From the NCBI GenBank assembly GCA_038049695.1, contig CP142453.1, positions 130,459,001-130,523,000 on the forward strand: 64,000 bases of DNA, written 5' to 3'. The DNA comes from Cinnamomum chago. Its lineage: Eukaryota > Streptophyta > Magnoliopsida > Laurales > Lauraceae. Positions 35,933 through 46,999 of the stretch are shown here, piece after piece (the first letter of the stretch is position 1; each line of letters begins with the position of its first letter). The notes under the pieces were generated by a model. It did not search any database, was not told where the DNA came from, and saw only the letters and a list, made by a program, of their open reading frames with translations. A program made the translations under genes and the position numbers.

Positions 35933-38616
35933 GGCGGGGCGGGGCGGGGCGGGGGGGGGTGGTGTGGGTTGTGGAATCCAACAGAGAACTTGGGCTTCAA
36001 GTACACTAACAGGGAGGGGAAGATATTGAATAATGCATCTATTCCATCTTCTCTTCTTCCCTCCCCTCTACTCATACCTAAATACTAAATTCACACACAC
36101 ATGCACACAGAGAACATCTAAGAGATTTAAACCATGGATCTCATAAAACAAACTAATAGGGCTTCCCACATGTTTCGTGGGGAATCATAATTCAGAACAA
36201 TGGTCGAGACATCAAAGATTGGGCCCATATGTATAAAAGTAAAATGGGTCCACGAGTCAACAATACTCTGTCGAGGCAAATATATGATAAGCATTTGAAT
36301 ATTCATTAATTGTATAAAAATAGATCAAACAATTAATTGTGAACTTAATGATTTGGTGGTTAAATTTTGTAAACCTCATTCACAAAGCAATTAGGCATGA
36401 TGGGTGAGTGAGAACCTATACCACATATTTCACATCACGTATAAATTCAGTACGACGCCTTTTTTCTGGGTCCAATGCAAAAAGACAATTCAAAAGAGCA
36501 GCTGGTGTTGAGACTATAATATCAGGTCGAGATACTGGCCAACCCTGCAAAGAATTTTGGTAAATGTTAGAAGTGGGTTGTCATGAAAGATAAAGTTGGA
36601 ATAAATGCAACATTATTTGATCTGAAAGTTCATAATAACCTTTACATTTAGCTTGGCCACACATGATAAAGCAAATGCATTTTGATCACAACAATATCCT
36701 ATTAATTGCCGAGTTTACTGGATATGAAAAGAGAAAAACAAATTTAAAAAAGAAAAAAGAAAACAGAGCAAAAATAATTACCTGCCGCCCGCACACAGCA
36801 GAAATTCTCAGAAGCGGTTCACCATTACCATCACATAGACAGCTAGCCATGCGAACCACTTGCTCGCATAACATCACATTAGGGCAAAGGATAACAGAAC
36901 ATTTGTAGGGGTTGGGAGATTCTTGACTATCATTGTGAATACCATGAGGATCAGACGTTCCACATATTCTATCGATCAGAGGGACCAGGTAGCCATGAGT
37001 TTTACCACTACCAGTCTCTGCTGCAACTACGACATCATTTCCTGAAAGTATGTGTGGTATACACGCTGCCTGCGATGCCAAACAGGTGCAGAATTATAGT
37101 GAGTGCAAGTTATATGCCAAGCACACGAGATACTCAATATCATGTTAATATCATGGAAAATAAGACAACAATGTGACTGAGAAGAAGAAATGAATATATG
37201 AAACTTTGTTATAAAGAAATTCACCATTTTAAATGATTTTCTTTCAAGAAGAAAATGTGCCAAACGCTTAGAGTTTAGATTATCAAGAGACATACTTTTT
37301 CCACAAAAAAAGGATGCCTTCTTTTTATAGGTAGCCATGACTTAAACCGGCGTCCTCATGGCTGTGAAAAAGAGGGCCTTCCAACTATGCCGCACGATTT
37401 TGTCACCAAAAGAAGATACCTTTCATCCTCTCATTAATTTTTCTATTTCTTGGAAAGATTCATCAATTTAATGACACAATTTCCTATTATTTTTTCTTTT
37501 CTTGTTCCATTGGCGCAGCTCCAAAAACATTATCAAACGGTTTTAATGAATCACACTGAATATTCAAGGTAATAAAAAGCAAGTGAAACCCAACAATTTC
37601 TTATATAGATCCAACTCATCAAAAATAAATTACATAAATGCAAATAAATACGACTTGCATCTCTCTTGTACATTTGATTCATTCCTCCTCAGAATCACAA
37701 AACTTAGATATTATGTGACAGCAGCTGACACTCCCATGTCCTAACGCTGAAGTATATGAAGAATAGAGAATAAAAAAACAGGACCAATGCGTTTGCACTA
37801 TCCAAAACTCCATTACAAAGAACGCACGCTACACATTTAGGGCCTCCATTATGAAGGACGCACACCACACATTTAGGGGAAACTGCATATATGCTCTTTG
37901 TTGATATGTGCAAGCACACCTGATAAAGCAAAATTGAGAGTTTGTACCACAGGCACATTTTCTCTTCGTTGATAATGTGCAAAGCCCACCTGATAAAAGG
38001 ATGATTTGGCTTTTAAGAATACATCTTTGTTGGCGAAATTCATGCTCACACAATACACATAGAAGCTTTCTCAAAATCTTTTTTTTTTTTCCTACTTCAT
38101 CAATTACACTTCCTCTAATCAAATTGCAGTGGAAAACAAATCAAATCATGCAGGCAGCGATTTTACTATCCATTCGTTCAAGAACGCTGAGATTGTCCAA
38201 AAAAAAAAAAAAAAGCGAGAAATGGACTAAAATCATACAGATCAAAGAAAAACACAGAGTTAGGGATAGACCTGAACTAAAGAGGGCTTGTGAAGGCCGA
38301 CATTAGAGAGAGAAGTGCAGAGCTGGTCAGAAACCCCAAGGGATTTCCATGTGACGGCTTCATCCGCGAAGAAGCTCTCGCTTCCCTTGGATTCTTGGAC
38401 CGTGGAAAGAGCAGCAGTTGCGTATGCCCTAGTTCTGCTGGTTCGAGATCGAAGAGGTCTGGAGCAGATGAGGGAGACGATAGAGGAGGAAGAAGGAGAT
38501 AGCGATGATGATGGTGTTGTTGTTGTGAGAGAAGAATAGGGTTTCTTGAAGGGAAAGAGAAGGCGAGAAGCAGAAGAAGGAGGAAAGGAGGAAGAGAGCC
38601 TGCAGTAGAGTAGCAT
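25378..38616 (-). CDS. RH22: Plastid DEAD-box RNA helicase RH22
   Basis: Seven exons on the minus strand: 38616-38272, 37069-36782, 36544-36422, 35249-34798, 31861-31534, 28614-28462, 25449-25378. They join in frame to about 586 residues; Arabidopsis RH22 (EMB3108) has about 580. The Ser-rich N-terminus looks like a plastid transit peptide. Motifs: I AETGSGKT (132-139), Ia-region CPNVMLCEQ, Ib STPAALL, II DEAD (255-258), an acidic insert (EEEDEEVMQP...EEDDDGEV), III as AAT instead of SAT, IV TMVFANT, V ARGLDV, VI HRIGRTARAG. The tail ENAFSRKRGFRKKIKKK is the basic family C-terminus. RH22 acts in assembly of the plastid 50S ribosomal subunit. Exon 6 can also read through its donor to a stop at 28432. 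The final exon ends at TAA 25378 if unspliced, but a GTATGT donor near 25396 leaves room for one more short exon. Confidence 0.9.
26469..26775. mobile_element. PIF/Harbinger MITE, 307 bp
   Basis: Ends GGACTTGTTTGTTTGCATTA and (reverse-complemented) GGGCATGTTTGTTTACATTA, flanked by TTA on both sides (26466-26468, 26776-26778). The GG...GTTTG inverted end and TTA duplication are Harbinger hallmarks. It sits in RH22 intron 6. Confidence 0.78.
29807..30760 (-). mobile_element. 5'-truncated RTE-clade LINE with reverse-transcriptase remnant
   Basis: Flanked by the 16-bp direct repeat TAGGTGGACCTACCAA at 29791-29806 and 30761-30776. The minus frame gives GLHQGSALSPYLFALVMDEI, then the catalytic block MLFADDIVLVDE (FADD), one in-frame stop, and then a 151-codon open stretch with RYLGSMVQQDGEID, LLYGSECWAVKHN and MLRWMCGITRRDKIRNEEI, all typical of the RT thumb and C-terminus of plant RTE-type elements. 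The endonuclease and N-terminal RT are missing. Inserted in RH22 intron 5 in the gene's own orientation; the long repeats show that it was complete on arrival except for the usual 5' truncation. Confidence 0.88.
31971..32162. repeat. 48-bp tandem repeat, four copies
   Basis: Units beginning at 31971, 32019, 32067 and 32115, with sequence AATTCAGTTTGATTTTGCAC and so on. The first three are virtually identical and the last has two changes. Because 48 is a multiple of three the array stays open on the minus strand as a 16-residue repeat (CSLCKIKLNCFLNCYF), but it lies 110 bp inside RH22 intron 4 and is not coding. Confidence 0.95.
32463..34235. mobile_element. hAT-type non-autonomous element, 1.77 kb, in RH22 intron 4
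   Basis: Left end CAGGGGCAGACCTACATG; right end, reverse-complemented, CAATGGCAGACCCAGG. The 8-bp direct repeat CTTGTGTG flanks it exactly (32455-32462 and 34236-34243). The interior has a CT-rich stretch near 32620-32790 resembling a plant 5' leader, a (GT)n(GA)n tract at 33521-33565, and no intact transposase. Confidence 0.85.
35918..35972 (+). repeat. (AG)n plus G-quadruplex-prone G tracts
   Basis: GGGCGGGGCGGGGCGGGGC followed by a G9 run, preceded by (AT)n and (AG)n. Four or more G-tracts with 1-nt loops satisfy the usual G4 rule on the plus strand. It is in RH22 intron 3, on the template strand. Confidence 0.7.
37860..38005. repeat. Imperfect tandem duplications in RH22 intron 1
   Basis: The phrases TTGTTGATATGTGCAAGCAC and TCGTTGATAATGTGCAAAGC, each followed by CACCTGATAAA, are about 65 bp apart; just upstream GCACACATTTAGGG-like blocks are also duplicated (37826-37878). 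Confidence 0.6.
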
Positions 38617-38684
38617 CGAAGCGGGAGTGGAAATGAAAGAGCAGAGAGAGTGTATCGGTTTCCTGCGGGAACGTGAAAAATCAA

Positions 38685-39390
38685 GGACGATGATTTTATT
38701 TAGATATCGATGGGGAAGTCGGGTTAGGGTTTAGTCCGACCCAAAGCTGACCTGATTGGCGACCTGGGCCGTGACCAGTTATTCTCTTTTTGTGGCCTAC
38801 GATACCAAACCAGGCCAGGTCATGGGTCGGTTTGCTAGTAGTTGATTTTATTTTATTTGCTAAATATGAAAAAAAAAAAGTTCGGATAGGGCTTTGGTGA
38901 TGATGGTTAGTCGTTGATTTTATTTAATTTCCTAAATATTGTAAAAAAAACACAGTTGGGTTAGGGATTTGAAGATGATGTTAATGCCTGGAGTTGAAAT
39001 CACCTGTGGAAAGAGAGTGGTGTATAGTCCCACCTATGCTAATTAAGATATATAAATGAGGCCTCTTTACATTTTTTTGGTGCTAGGTAGGCCCACTAAG
39101 TAGGTGGGTAGGAGTGATACTATCCACTTGACGTAGGGATCGACTGAGAATGTGTGAAGTACTAACCCCACTCAACTATGAGTGTGTTAGTTATACAAAG
39201 ACATATGGAGAAATATATATATATATATATATATATGAGAAATATTCACGTGCATCCATTTTCCATTTTAAAGTGAGGGACACTTACATAAATTTCCTTA
39301 TTTGGCACATAAACATTCATCTTATGTAAATGACCATACGTGACTTTTTTTCTTTTACGCACGAACATCTTTATTAACGTATGTGTGTGC

Positions 39391-39433
<43 letters not shown>

Positions 39434-40974
39434 TATTAGAAAAGTAACAACCCTCTTACTGGAGAACGATAAGTAGTGTTCTCTCTTTGCAGCTGACTCA
39501 CGCACTCCAAAGCCTAAAACCCGACTTAGGTCTTAAGTGAAAATAAGACCTGTATCCCACCTATACACTACCAAAATCCACATCTAATAGGAGTGACTTG
39601 GGGCAGGTCCCTATTTGATAATTGAATACCACCCAGTGCTTCCGATCTTTCCACCTTAAAGGATCCGAACTCCAAGGATAATTATCATAGATAAACAGGT
39701 GGTCTTAAAGCATGCGATGACCTGGCCCATAGGGCCCACTTTCCCTGAACAATCTAAACACCTCACGTATACTAACCTACCCGTCAAATTAGCAATCGTC
39801 CATCTTGTTGGTGCTCATCTGATTCTATCCAATGATTCTGATTGGAGAACTTCCAGTAAAAGTAGATTCTCCCTTCATTGGATAGTTCTCATTTTCAAAA
39901 CACACAGAGGTCATAAAATAGAGATTTCAAATATTGAGTGCCCCTGCCGACAGGCTGTCATGCTTCTAATTCAGCCCATTAGGCAGGTATCAAGCTTATG
40001 AATCGCTATGATGATACCGTTTCATAAAAAAAATAAATCCCTAGAATGTTTTCGACCTCTATCTTATTGAAAAGTTTTTTTTTTGTGTGTGATGCCACTT
40101 TACATTGTGCAATAAAAACAGAAGAAGTATTTTTTAGTCATCCATCTTTATCTCCATTAAAGTAACCAGGAATTTTAATCACGTGACAATTTGATTAACT
40201 CCAAATATATATATTTTTTTTAACACAGTCAAGGATGACAGCCACCACATAACAGTGCCATTTAGGAAATATAATTAGCACATGTAACAACTAAGAAAGA
40301 CAATTGCAGCACTTCTCATCTTTTTAAGTGAGTCTAAATTGTTTACCCACACTTAAATTGTCTTTGTAGTTAGGAAATCCATTCATGAATTGGTGGTCCT
40401 CACTCGAATCCTTAAGCCTTACGCCCTTACCCAACAATACATGAGACCAACTGCAAGAGATGGGGGTTTCCAGTCATTAAAAAAAAAAGGCTGTGATATT
40501 GGGCTATTGATGGGTCACTCACAAGTTATACAAGTCTTAAGAGCTGCATCATTAGATCCGTGTGCTCGCCAAAACTTTCATCAATAGACGGGAATCACAG
40601 GATGCAGTTGACCGGTCAATTCACATGTGCCAGACTTTTCATCTTTTCCTTGGAAAAAGGAAATTTTGAGGAAACTGACTCCTTTCCAAGTAAAACAGAG
40701 AAAGTAACAGAGCAGCTCCAACTCCACTTGCCCCAGTAGCCTAGCCTTTCTCCTTCGTCATTTGAGGTCCCCTATCCACCATCCATCCATTTATCAAACA
40801 ACATAACACTACTACATCTACGTATACTTTTTTCATCACCTCCATTTTCCTCCAATCCCAACCTACCCAAACAGAGGGGAGAGAGAGGGAGGACCAAACC
40901 AAATAGATCAACCACATACGAACGAGAGGCTCAAACGTGCACCACGCAGCCCCACGACCTTTCTCTCATCTCTA
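38685..40974. other. Divergent intergenic region between RH22 and FAD7/8
   Basis: RH22 (-) and FAD7/8 (+) are transcribed away from each other across about 2.4 kb. Contains (AT)n microsatellites at about 39214-39236 and 39396-39431, and otherwise non-repetitive DNA. No further gene is visible. Confidence 0.5.
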
Positions 40975-40975
40975 T

Positions 40976-40992
40976 TTCTTTATATCTTTCTC
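40976..40992 (+). promoter_or_regulatory. Possible TATA box of FAD7/8
   Basis: TTCTTTATATCTTTCTC about 80 bp before the FAD start codon, followed by a CT-rich leader common in plant 5' UTRs. Position is suitable; the match to TATAWA is only partial. Confidence 0.3.
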
Positions 40993-41061
40993 AGTCTCTC
41001 TCTCTTCCCACCAATCTCTGTAAAAGAAGAAACTTTGGCAAAACCCATCTCCCAAAACCCT

Positions 41062-44000
41062 ATGTCGAGTTGGGTTTTATCCGAATGCGCTTTGAAGCCT
41101 TTCCCTCCCCGCCCCAGATCAAAGAAAACCAAATGCCTTTCAAAAGACTTCATCTTTACCACCAGACCCACAAGCAGAAGAGCCACATATCTATGTCGCT
41201 CTCTCCCTCTTGCCCTTCCATTCATCTCCTCTAGAAGACATAGAGATTGGGGTCTGAAGGTGAGCGCTCCTCTCCGTGTGGCTCTTCCAGAGGAAGAAGA
41301 AATAGAGGAGAAGAACACCCAAGAAGCGGGTTTTGATCCAGGGTCGCCGCCGCCGTTCCATCTCGCCGAGATCCGCGCCGCCATCCCCAAGCATTGCTGG
41401 ATCAAGGACCCATGGCGGTCGATGAGTTATGTCGTACGTGATGTAGTCGTCGTCTTCGGCCTCGCCGCCGCAGCTGCATATGTTAACAACTGGGTCGTTT
41501 GGCCGCTCTATTGGGCTGCTCAGGGAACCATGTTTTGGGCTCTCTTTGTTCTCGGACATGATTGGTATGTGTTTTAATCCCTGTGTTCTTGTTTGATTTC
41601 ATTAGATTTGGGTTTTCTCTAATAATTAGTATGAGGGTTTGTTTTTGCAGTGGCCATGGAAGCTTCTCTCACAATCCCAAATTAAATAGTGTTGTTGGGC
41701 ATCTCCTACATTCCTCTATTCTAGTTCCTTATCATGGATGGTAATCATCTTAGCCTTCTCTTTACGCTTTCACGGAAAAGGTCTCTTTTGAATAGATTAC
41801 TGAATCCCATTGCATTGCATTGTTTGGGTGATTGATATATGTAGGAGAATCAGTCACAGGACGCATCACCAGAACCATGGGCATGTTGAGAACGATGAAT
41901 CTTGGCACCCTGTTAGTAGCTTTTACCTATTTGGCTGTTTGTTTCTTCTTTACCTTTTCATTTAGAAAGATGGTAACTAACATTGGTTCATTGATTTCCA
42001 CCCTTTTGTTTCTATCAGTTATCTGAGAAGATTTTCAAGAATTTGGACATCGTTTCCCGCAAGCTGCGGTTTACTGTGCCCTTTCCCATGTTTGCATATC
42101 CTTTTTATTTGGTGAGTGTGGGATGCTGTGAATGTTATTTCTCGGTCAAGATAGATGTTTGATTTGGTCAGGTCTAATTCACTGAACTCCGTTTGTGAAT
42201 TGGTCCATCAAGATAGATGTTTGATTTGGTCAGGTCTAATTCACTGAACTCCGTTTGTGAATTGGTCCATCAAGATAGATGTTTGATTCGGTCAGATCTA
42301 ATTTACTGAACTCTGTTATAACACTGCTGTTGATTTGGGCTGCAGTGGGCAAGAAGTCCTGGAAAGAAGGGCTCTCACTTTCACCCGGATAGCGACCTGT
42401 TCAACCCCAATGAAAAGAAAGATGTAATCACCTCCACTGTGTGCTGGGCAGCAATGGTGGCCGTACTTGTGGGGTTGTCTTGCATCATGGGTCCTGTCCA
42501 GATGCTTAAGCTCTATATTGTGCCTTATTGGGTAGGTGCAATTCTCTTCATTTTGGGTGTTTTTTTGCGAGATATCATTTTTTAAAATGAATTGCATCGA
42601 TCTACTATGAGTTTCTTGTGGGTTTATTTTATTCACAAGTAATTTTCGTGAGTTCAACTCTAAATGCAGGTATTTGTTATGTGGCTGGATTTGGTGACTT
42701 ACTTGCATCATCATGGTCATGAGCAAAAACTTCCTTGGTACCGTGGGAAGGTATGAGTTTGGTTGTCTTTTTTAAAGAATCTTCTGCATCTATGTTACTT
42801 TGACATGGACAAAGTTTCGAGTCTCATAACTCAAATATGGATACAAGGTCAAATATATTAATGTTTTAAAAACCCAAAACGTGACGCCTTCATAGGAATA
42901 TAATGTTAGACAAAAATATTTTGTAATTTTTAGTCGTTTATATGATAGTGATAAAATGTACCCATCAAGATAGATGTAGATGCCCATAAAAAATAAAAAA
43001 AAGTATAAACATAGATGTATATGTAGTACTATTTAATTCATTTATAATTGCTATTAAAATATAGGAAAATATGGGATGATTGTTGTCTAATATGCATTTT
43101 TTTTTCCTAATTAAGAGTGTCACAAGTGTCACCATGGGTCCCCTGCAGATGCAAAGATTGGAATGGGCAATTTAATTTCTTTCTAATATTTAGAGAATGG
43201 AACATCTTTTTCTCGGATGTCTATTTCAAATTGATTGTACCACATTTGAGGATAATTAACTGAAATTTTGTAAAGAAAGAGTATCATGCCTTGTGGGCAT
43301 AAAGATTACTTTCAGGTAGTATATATTCTGCCCTGACCATGTAGAAATGTCCTGCAGGTGCCCTCTCTCTCTCTCATTCAAAGCAAAAAATATAATAACC
43401 TAGTAACAACTGTTGGTCACCTAATTGAAGAATTAGTGTTTCTCTAGCTTATACATGTTTATGTCATAATAATACCTATTTCTTGCACATGAGGGAAATT
43501 CCAGGGTAGATGCTTGTAGGGATTCCACATGTTATTCTAGAGTTCTTCATTCCACTTGGAGAATACATATGGCGACATAACTAATTCCCTCAATTGTTTG
43601 TATTTCACAGGAATGGAGTTATCTAAGAGGAGGGCTGACCACACTAGACCGTGATTATGGATTGATTAACAACATACACCATGATATTGGGACTCATGTG
43701 ATACATCACCTCTTCCCACAAATACCACACTACAACTTAATAGAAGCAGTGAGTGTTTATCACCTACTCTAGTTAAACTGGCATTTGTCTCTGCAGATGA
43801 GTGAATCGTTTATTCAGTAGTTAGTGGTAAATTAATCATCTGTTGCTACTTTCCATGATGTTTCAGACAGAGGCAGCTAAGCCCGTGCTTGGAAAGTATT
43901 ACCGGGAACCAAAGAAATCAGGCCCCCTACCATTTCATCTAATTGGAACTCTATTGAAAAGCATGAAACGCGATCACTATGTTAGTGACCATGGAGATGT

Positions 44001-44073
44001 TGTGTACTACCAAACTGACCCTCAGTTGTATGGTGACTTGGAAACCACTGCCAAGCAAATCTCTGAAGACTAG
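41062..44073 (+). CDS. FAD7/FAD8: Plastid omega-3 fatty acid desaturase (FAD7/FAD8)
   Basis: Eight exons: 41062-41564, 41651-41740, 41845-41911, 42019-42111, 42346-42531, 42670-42750, 43611-43748, 43867-44073; 454 residues, the usual length for plastid forms (about 435-460; the ER form FAD3 is near 390). It desaturates 16:2/18:2 acyl groups of chloroplast glycerolipids to 16:3/18:3. All three di-iron histidine boxes are present: HDCGH (166-170, split by intron 1), HRTHH (202-206), HVIHH (369-373). About 100 residues of Ser/Arg-rich N-terminus before FDPGSPPPF serve as transit peptide. There is no ER-retrieval KK motif at the end (KQISED). The eight-exon layout agrees with known FAD3/7/8 genes. 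The first ATG is 41062; the frame is open upstream but has only a TTG. FAD7 versus FAD8 cannot be decided without a tree. Confidence 0.95.
42147..42318. repeat. 62-bp tandem repeat in FAD7/8 intron 4
   Basis: Units CAAGATAGATGTTTGATTTG... start at 42147, 42209 and 42271. The first two are identical; the third is partial and diverged. The last unit ends about 30 bp before the intron's acceptor. Confidence 0.95.
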
Positions 44074-44358
44074 TGGAAAAACAAAATATGGGACTGCTGC
44101 AGATCATTAAAAAAAGCTCCTATTGGTTGTAACCAAATACTGGAATGCTGTTCCGGTGGTCGTCTCCTCATCTACTGTTGGAATGAGATGGCTTTGGAAG
44201 GTATAATGGGGCCTCCCTTTCGTTCTCCACAATAAGTTGATTTGATGGAGTAACGAAAAATTTATAATTGTTGTGCTTGAAGAGAGAACATCTTCGGCAT
44301 GCATGCCATTCTTTATCAGATTTTGTAAGTGTTACAAGAATTTTAAGAAATATGAGAA

Positions 44359-44365
44359 AATAAAG
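44359..44365 (+). terminator. Possible FAD7/8 polyadenylation signal
   Basis: AATAAAG about 290 bp after the FAD stop codon, a normal 3' UTR length for this family. Plant signals are loose, so this is only a candidate. Confidence 0.3.
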
Positions 44366-44624
44366 AATTAGCACAAAGCCTTGCCTCGAGATGCCTCTAT
44401 CCTGAGTACTTGTGCTTAGTTTTTAGTTTTGTTTATTCCTAAAATATGTTGGTTGGTTGGGAGTGACTATCTTGTGTTTTCTGCCTTGGCCGTGTAGTTG
44501 GAAGAGTGGATAAGGGGTTCGAGGTCCCTATTCTCTTGAAAAAAAAGGGAGCGGAGACCAGCATCTCTCATTTACCTCTTTAAATTTTCACTTCTCAGTA
44601 AATCTCTTTGTAAGGATGATAGTA

Positions 44625-44840
44625 CTTTGTGCAAAGACATCAATTTTGTTTCAGCCAGCTATTTTGTGAGAGATGGCTTTCTGCCACTTGAAGAAGAGAA
44701 AGAACCCCTTGTGAGTGCTTGCAGTTGCAGCCCACATTTCTCATGTGACCCATCTTTTTTCCTAGTATTCTTTCTTTCCCTTTTACAAAAAAAAATTCAT
44801 GTGAGTGCACTGTGCAGCCCACATTTCTCATTTGATTCAG
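44625..44840. repeat. Short direct duplication
   Basis: GTGAGTGCTTGCAGTTGCAG followed by CCCACATTTCTCAT at 44711 recurs as GTGAGTGCACTGTGCAGCCCAC... about 90 bp later. No gene. Confidence 0.5.
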
Positions 44841-45211
44841 AGGCCCAACTGGTGAACCCTCTGTATTTTCCTTGCCAAATGGATGCTTCTATTTCCTCTT
44901 TTTACCACATCCAAACAAACAACTAGTGTCCTTTAATGACGGCCACAAGCTCTACATCACATCTTATCTTGGCTCGTCCTTGAAGAAGATGCTTTCCTAA
45001 ATTGCAGCTGGCTCCGGACAATGAAATGTCATTCTTTTTCCTATAACACAGTCCATTATGTGTGGAGGAATATCGGGGACCAATCAATATCACTTTCAGC
45101 CTCGTAGGTGGTGTGGTGCACATGATTAGTAAAGGGACGTGTGCATCTTGTCTGAGCATCATCACTAGGGATCTGATAGGACTTTGTCCTTTGTCATCCC
45201 ACTTTCCGAAC

Positions 45212-45565
45212 CTGACCTGTTTGGACCAAACAGGGGTGACACGTAGGGGGCGAGTCTTCCCTCCACCCCCACACCCGCCCTCTTAGATGTCTTTTTCTGA
45301 GAATCCTTTCTCCCCACTTTCGGTCAAGTTATCATCAATGCTTATTAGTATTTTAGAGTAGAGAAACACCCCTTATAAACTGATCCGGTCCAAACAGAGG
45401 ATTCCTATTTGGACGAAATAGGGGCCGCCGCGCACAGGGGCGGAGGAAAGAAAAAGTGCTTTTCTCTTTCCTCTACCCCCGCATGTGGCGGCCCCTGTTT
45501 CATCCAAACAGGAATCCCCTGTTTGGACGAAACAGGGGATCCTCTTCCCTTGTAAACACCGGCCT
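45212..45565. repeat. Hairpin-forming repeat cluster with a 120-bp near-palindrome
   Basis: 45398-45454 and 45460-45519 are inverted copies (GATTCCTATTTGGACGAAAT... against its complement), leaving a 5-bp centre. The motif CCTGTTTGGACCAAACAGG, itself a perfect palindrome around one A, appears at 45219-45237 and in variant form at 45389 and 45519-45541. Looks like a MITE or a degenerate terminal inverted repeat cluster; no target-site duplication recognised. Confidence 0.7.
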
Positions 45566-46109
45566 CTTTTGGGCAAGTGGGACCATTATGATCCAGCCAA
45601 GCCCATCACCCACTCTAATATCATAGATTCATGTGTTTTACACTGATCTAAATAATATTGACCGTTGGATTAAATTTCTCAGAAAAAATGTGCCTTTTAA
45701 AACTGTTAAATTCAAATATAATTAAAAGTCACGAGCAAGGGATTAGAATGATCTAATGAATTTAAAATCTTACATAGAGGTTGCAGGTTGGGCCGATCAA
45801 GAACTTTCAATCCCCGACCTTGCACTTGATTGGTTGGGCCCAACGTTGGCCCCATCATATGGCACTACCGCACAAGTGATAAAGGCTTACTTATGAGCAT
45901 ATCCAATTATAAGATCCATGGATTTGAACCTAAACTTCGACCTCATCTGGACCCTAATTAAAAATGATTCTATTTGGACTTGACTTCATTTTCCAATTCG
46001 AGTCTTCTAGGTCGCGCAAGTAGTATTTTAGAATCTTCTCCAAAATAATTTGTATTACACATATAACTACGAGGGAATATCTCCCCCCAACCCCCACGCC
46101 CCTTATTTT

Positions 46110-46281
46110 TTTATTTTTTTATTTTTTATGCTATCAGAGTGTTTCCAACCCTTTGGATTTGACTAATCACTCTTGTCCCAAAGAGAAGCCGGGTAAACTC
46201 CCCTATAGTCCCAGTGTGGTAGTGCAGTTTCGAATTTACAACCTCTGGGTGTAAACCGTGGTCCTAGGACAACTGAGCTAC
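46110..46281 (-). mobile_element. Full-length tRNA-derived SINE
   Basis: On the minus strand: GGGGTAGCTCAGTTGTCC (A box), GAGGTTGTAAATTCGAAACT (B box), body with AGTTTACCCGGCTTCTCT and GTGATTAGTCAAATCC, end CTCTGATAGC, and an A/T-rich tail. CCCCTTA flanks both sides (46103-46109; 46275-46281 region), consistent with a target-site duplication. It is the best preserved of three copies. Confidence 0.72.
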
Positions 46282-46999
46282 CCCTTAGAATTAATTAAAA
46301 TTCTCCTCTATGGGAATCCCACAAATCTGTCTTCATGGAGGGTGGGGATTAAAATCTCGCACCATCCTTGTAGCAAACTAGCTTTAGGTTGTAATTTTTT
46401 CGAGCCAAGAGCCCTTTTAACTAGCTAAGCTAATCTTCAGTCGAGCCTTTCAGCAAACTGTGGTCCAACTAAGTTCCGCCAAACTGAATCTGAGGTGAGT
46501 TTACGGGTGAAAACGGGGTCGTGTGGGGCCACCGCCCACCTTTATGCAAGGCTGTGAAAGTTTATGGCCCCTGCCCCTAAATTGGCATCTCTTCTAAGTA
46601 TGTTTAAACATACACGATTTCACATATTTATTAAGGTGGCCAATAACACCTGTTGATTTGCAGTTGTAAAGTTCATTACAAAAGATACGTTATATGATAA
46701 ATCCTTAAAAATGCATAATTTTCTCATTATTTTAGAATTAATTAAGAATTTAATCTTCAAATCATACACTATTTTAGTAAAAAAATCATGATTCTATGTT
46801 TGTGGGCATCAAAGTCTGAATTCGAGTCAAAATTCATCAAAAAATTGCATTTTCACATAAAATCATGAATTTCTCAATTTCTCGGCATTGAAAGTCACAC
46901 ATTTCTCATTACTTTTTATTTACACATGAAATGATGTACTTTCTTTGCACCATTGATTTAATTAAAATTTTGATAAAATGGTGACATTTATGCATCTAT

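Noticed and set aside
38277..38684. Alternative 135-codon minus frame at the RH22 5' end
   Set aside because: It overlaps exon 1 in another frame; the frame starting at 38616 leads correctly into the helicase core.
41035..41061. Nine-residue upstream extension of FAD7/8
   Set aside because: It begins with TTG, not ATG; the first real ATG is 41062.
41191..41559. Minus-strand frames of 122-141 codons
   Set aside because: Antisense of FAD7/8 exon 1.
46205..46281. A functional tRNA gene on the minus strand
   Set aside because: A and B boxes are present but the 3' half continues into a SINE body and poly(A) tail instead of an acceptor stem.
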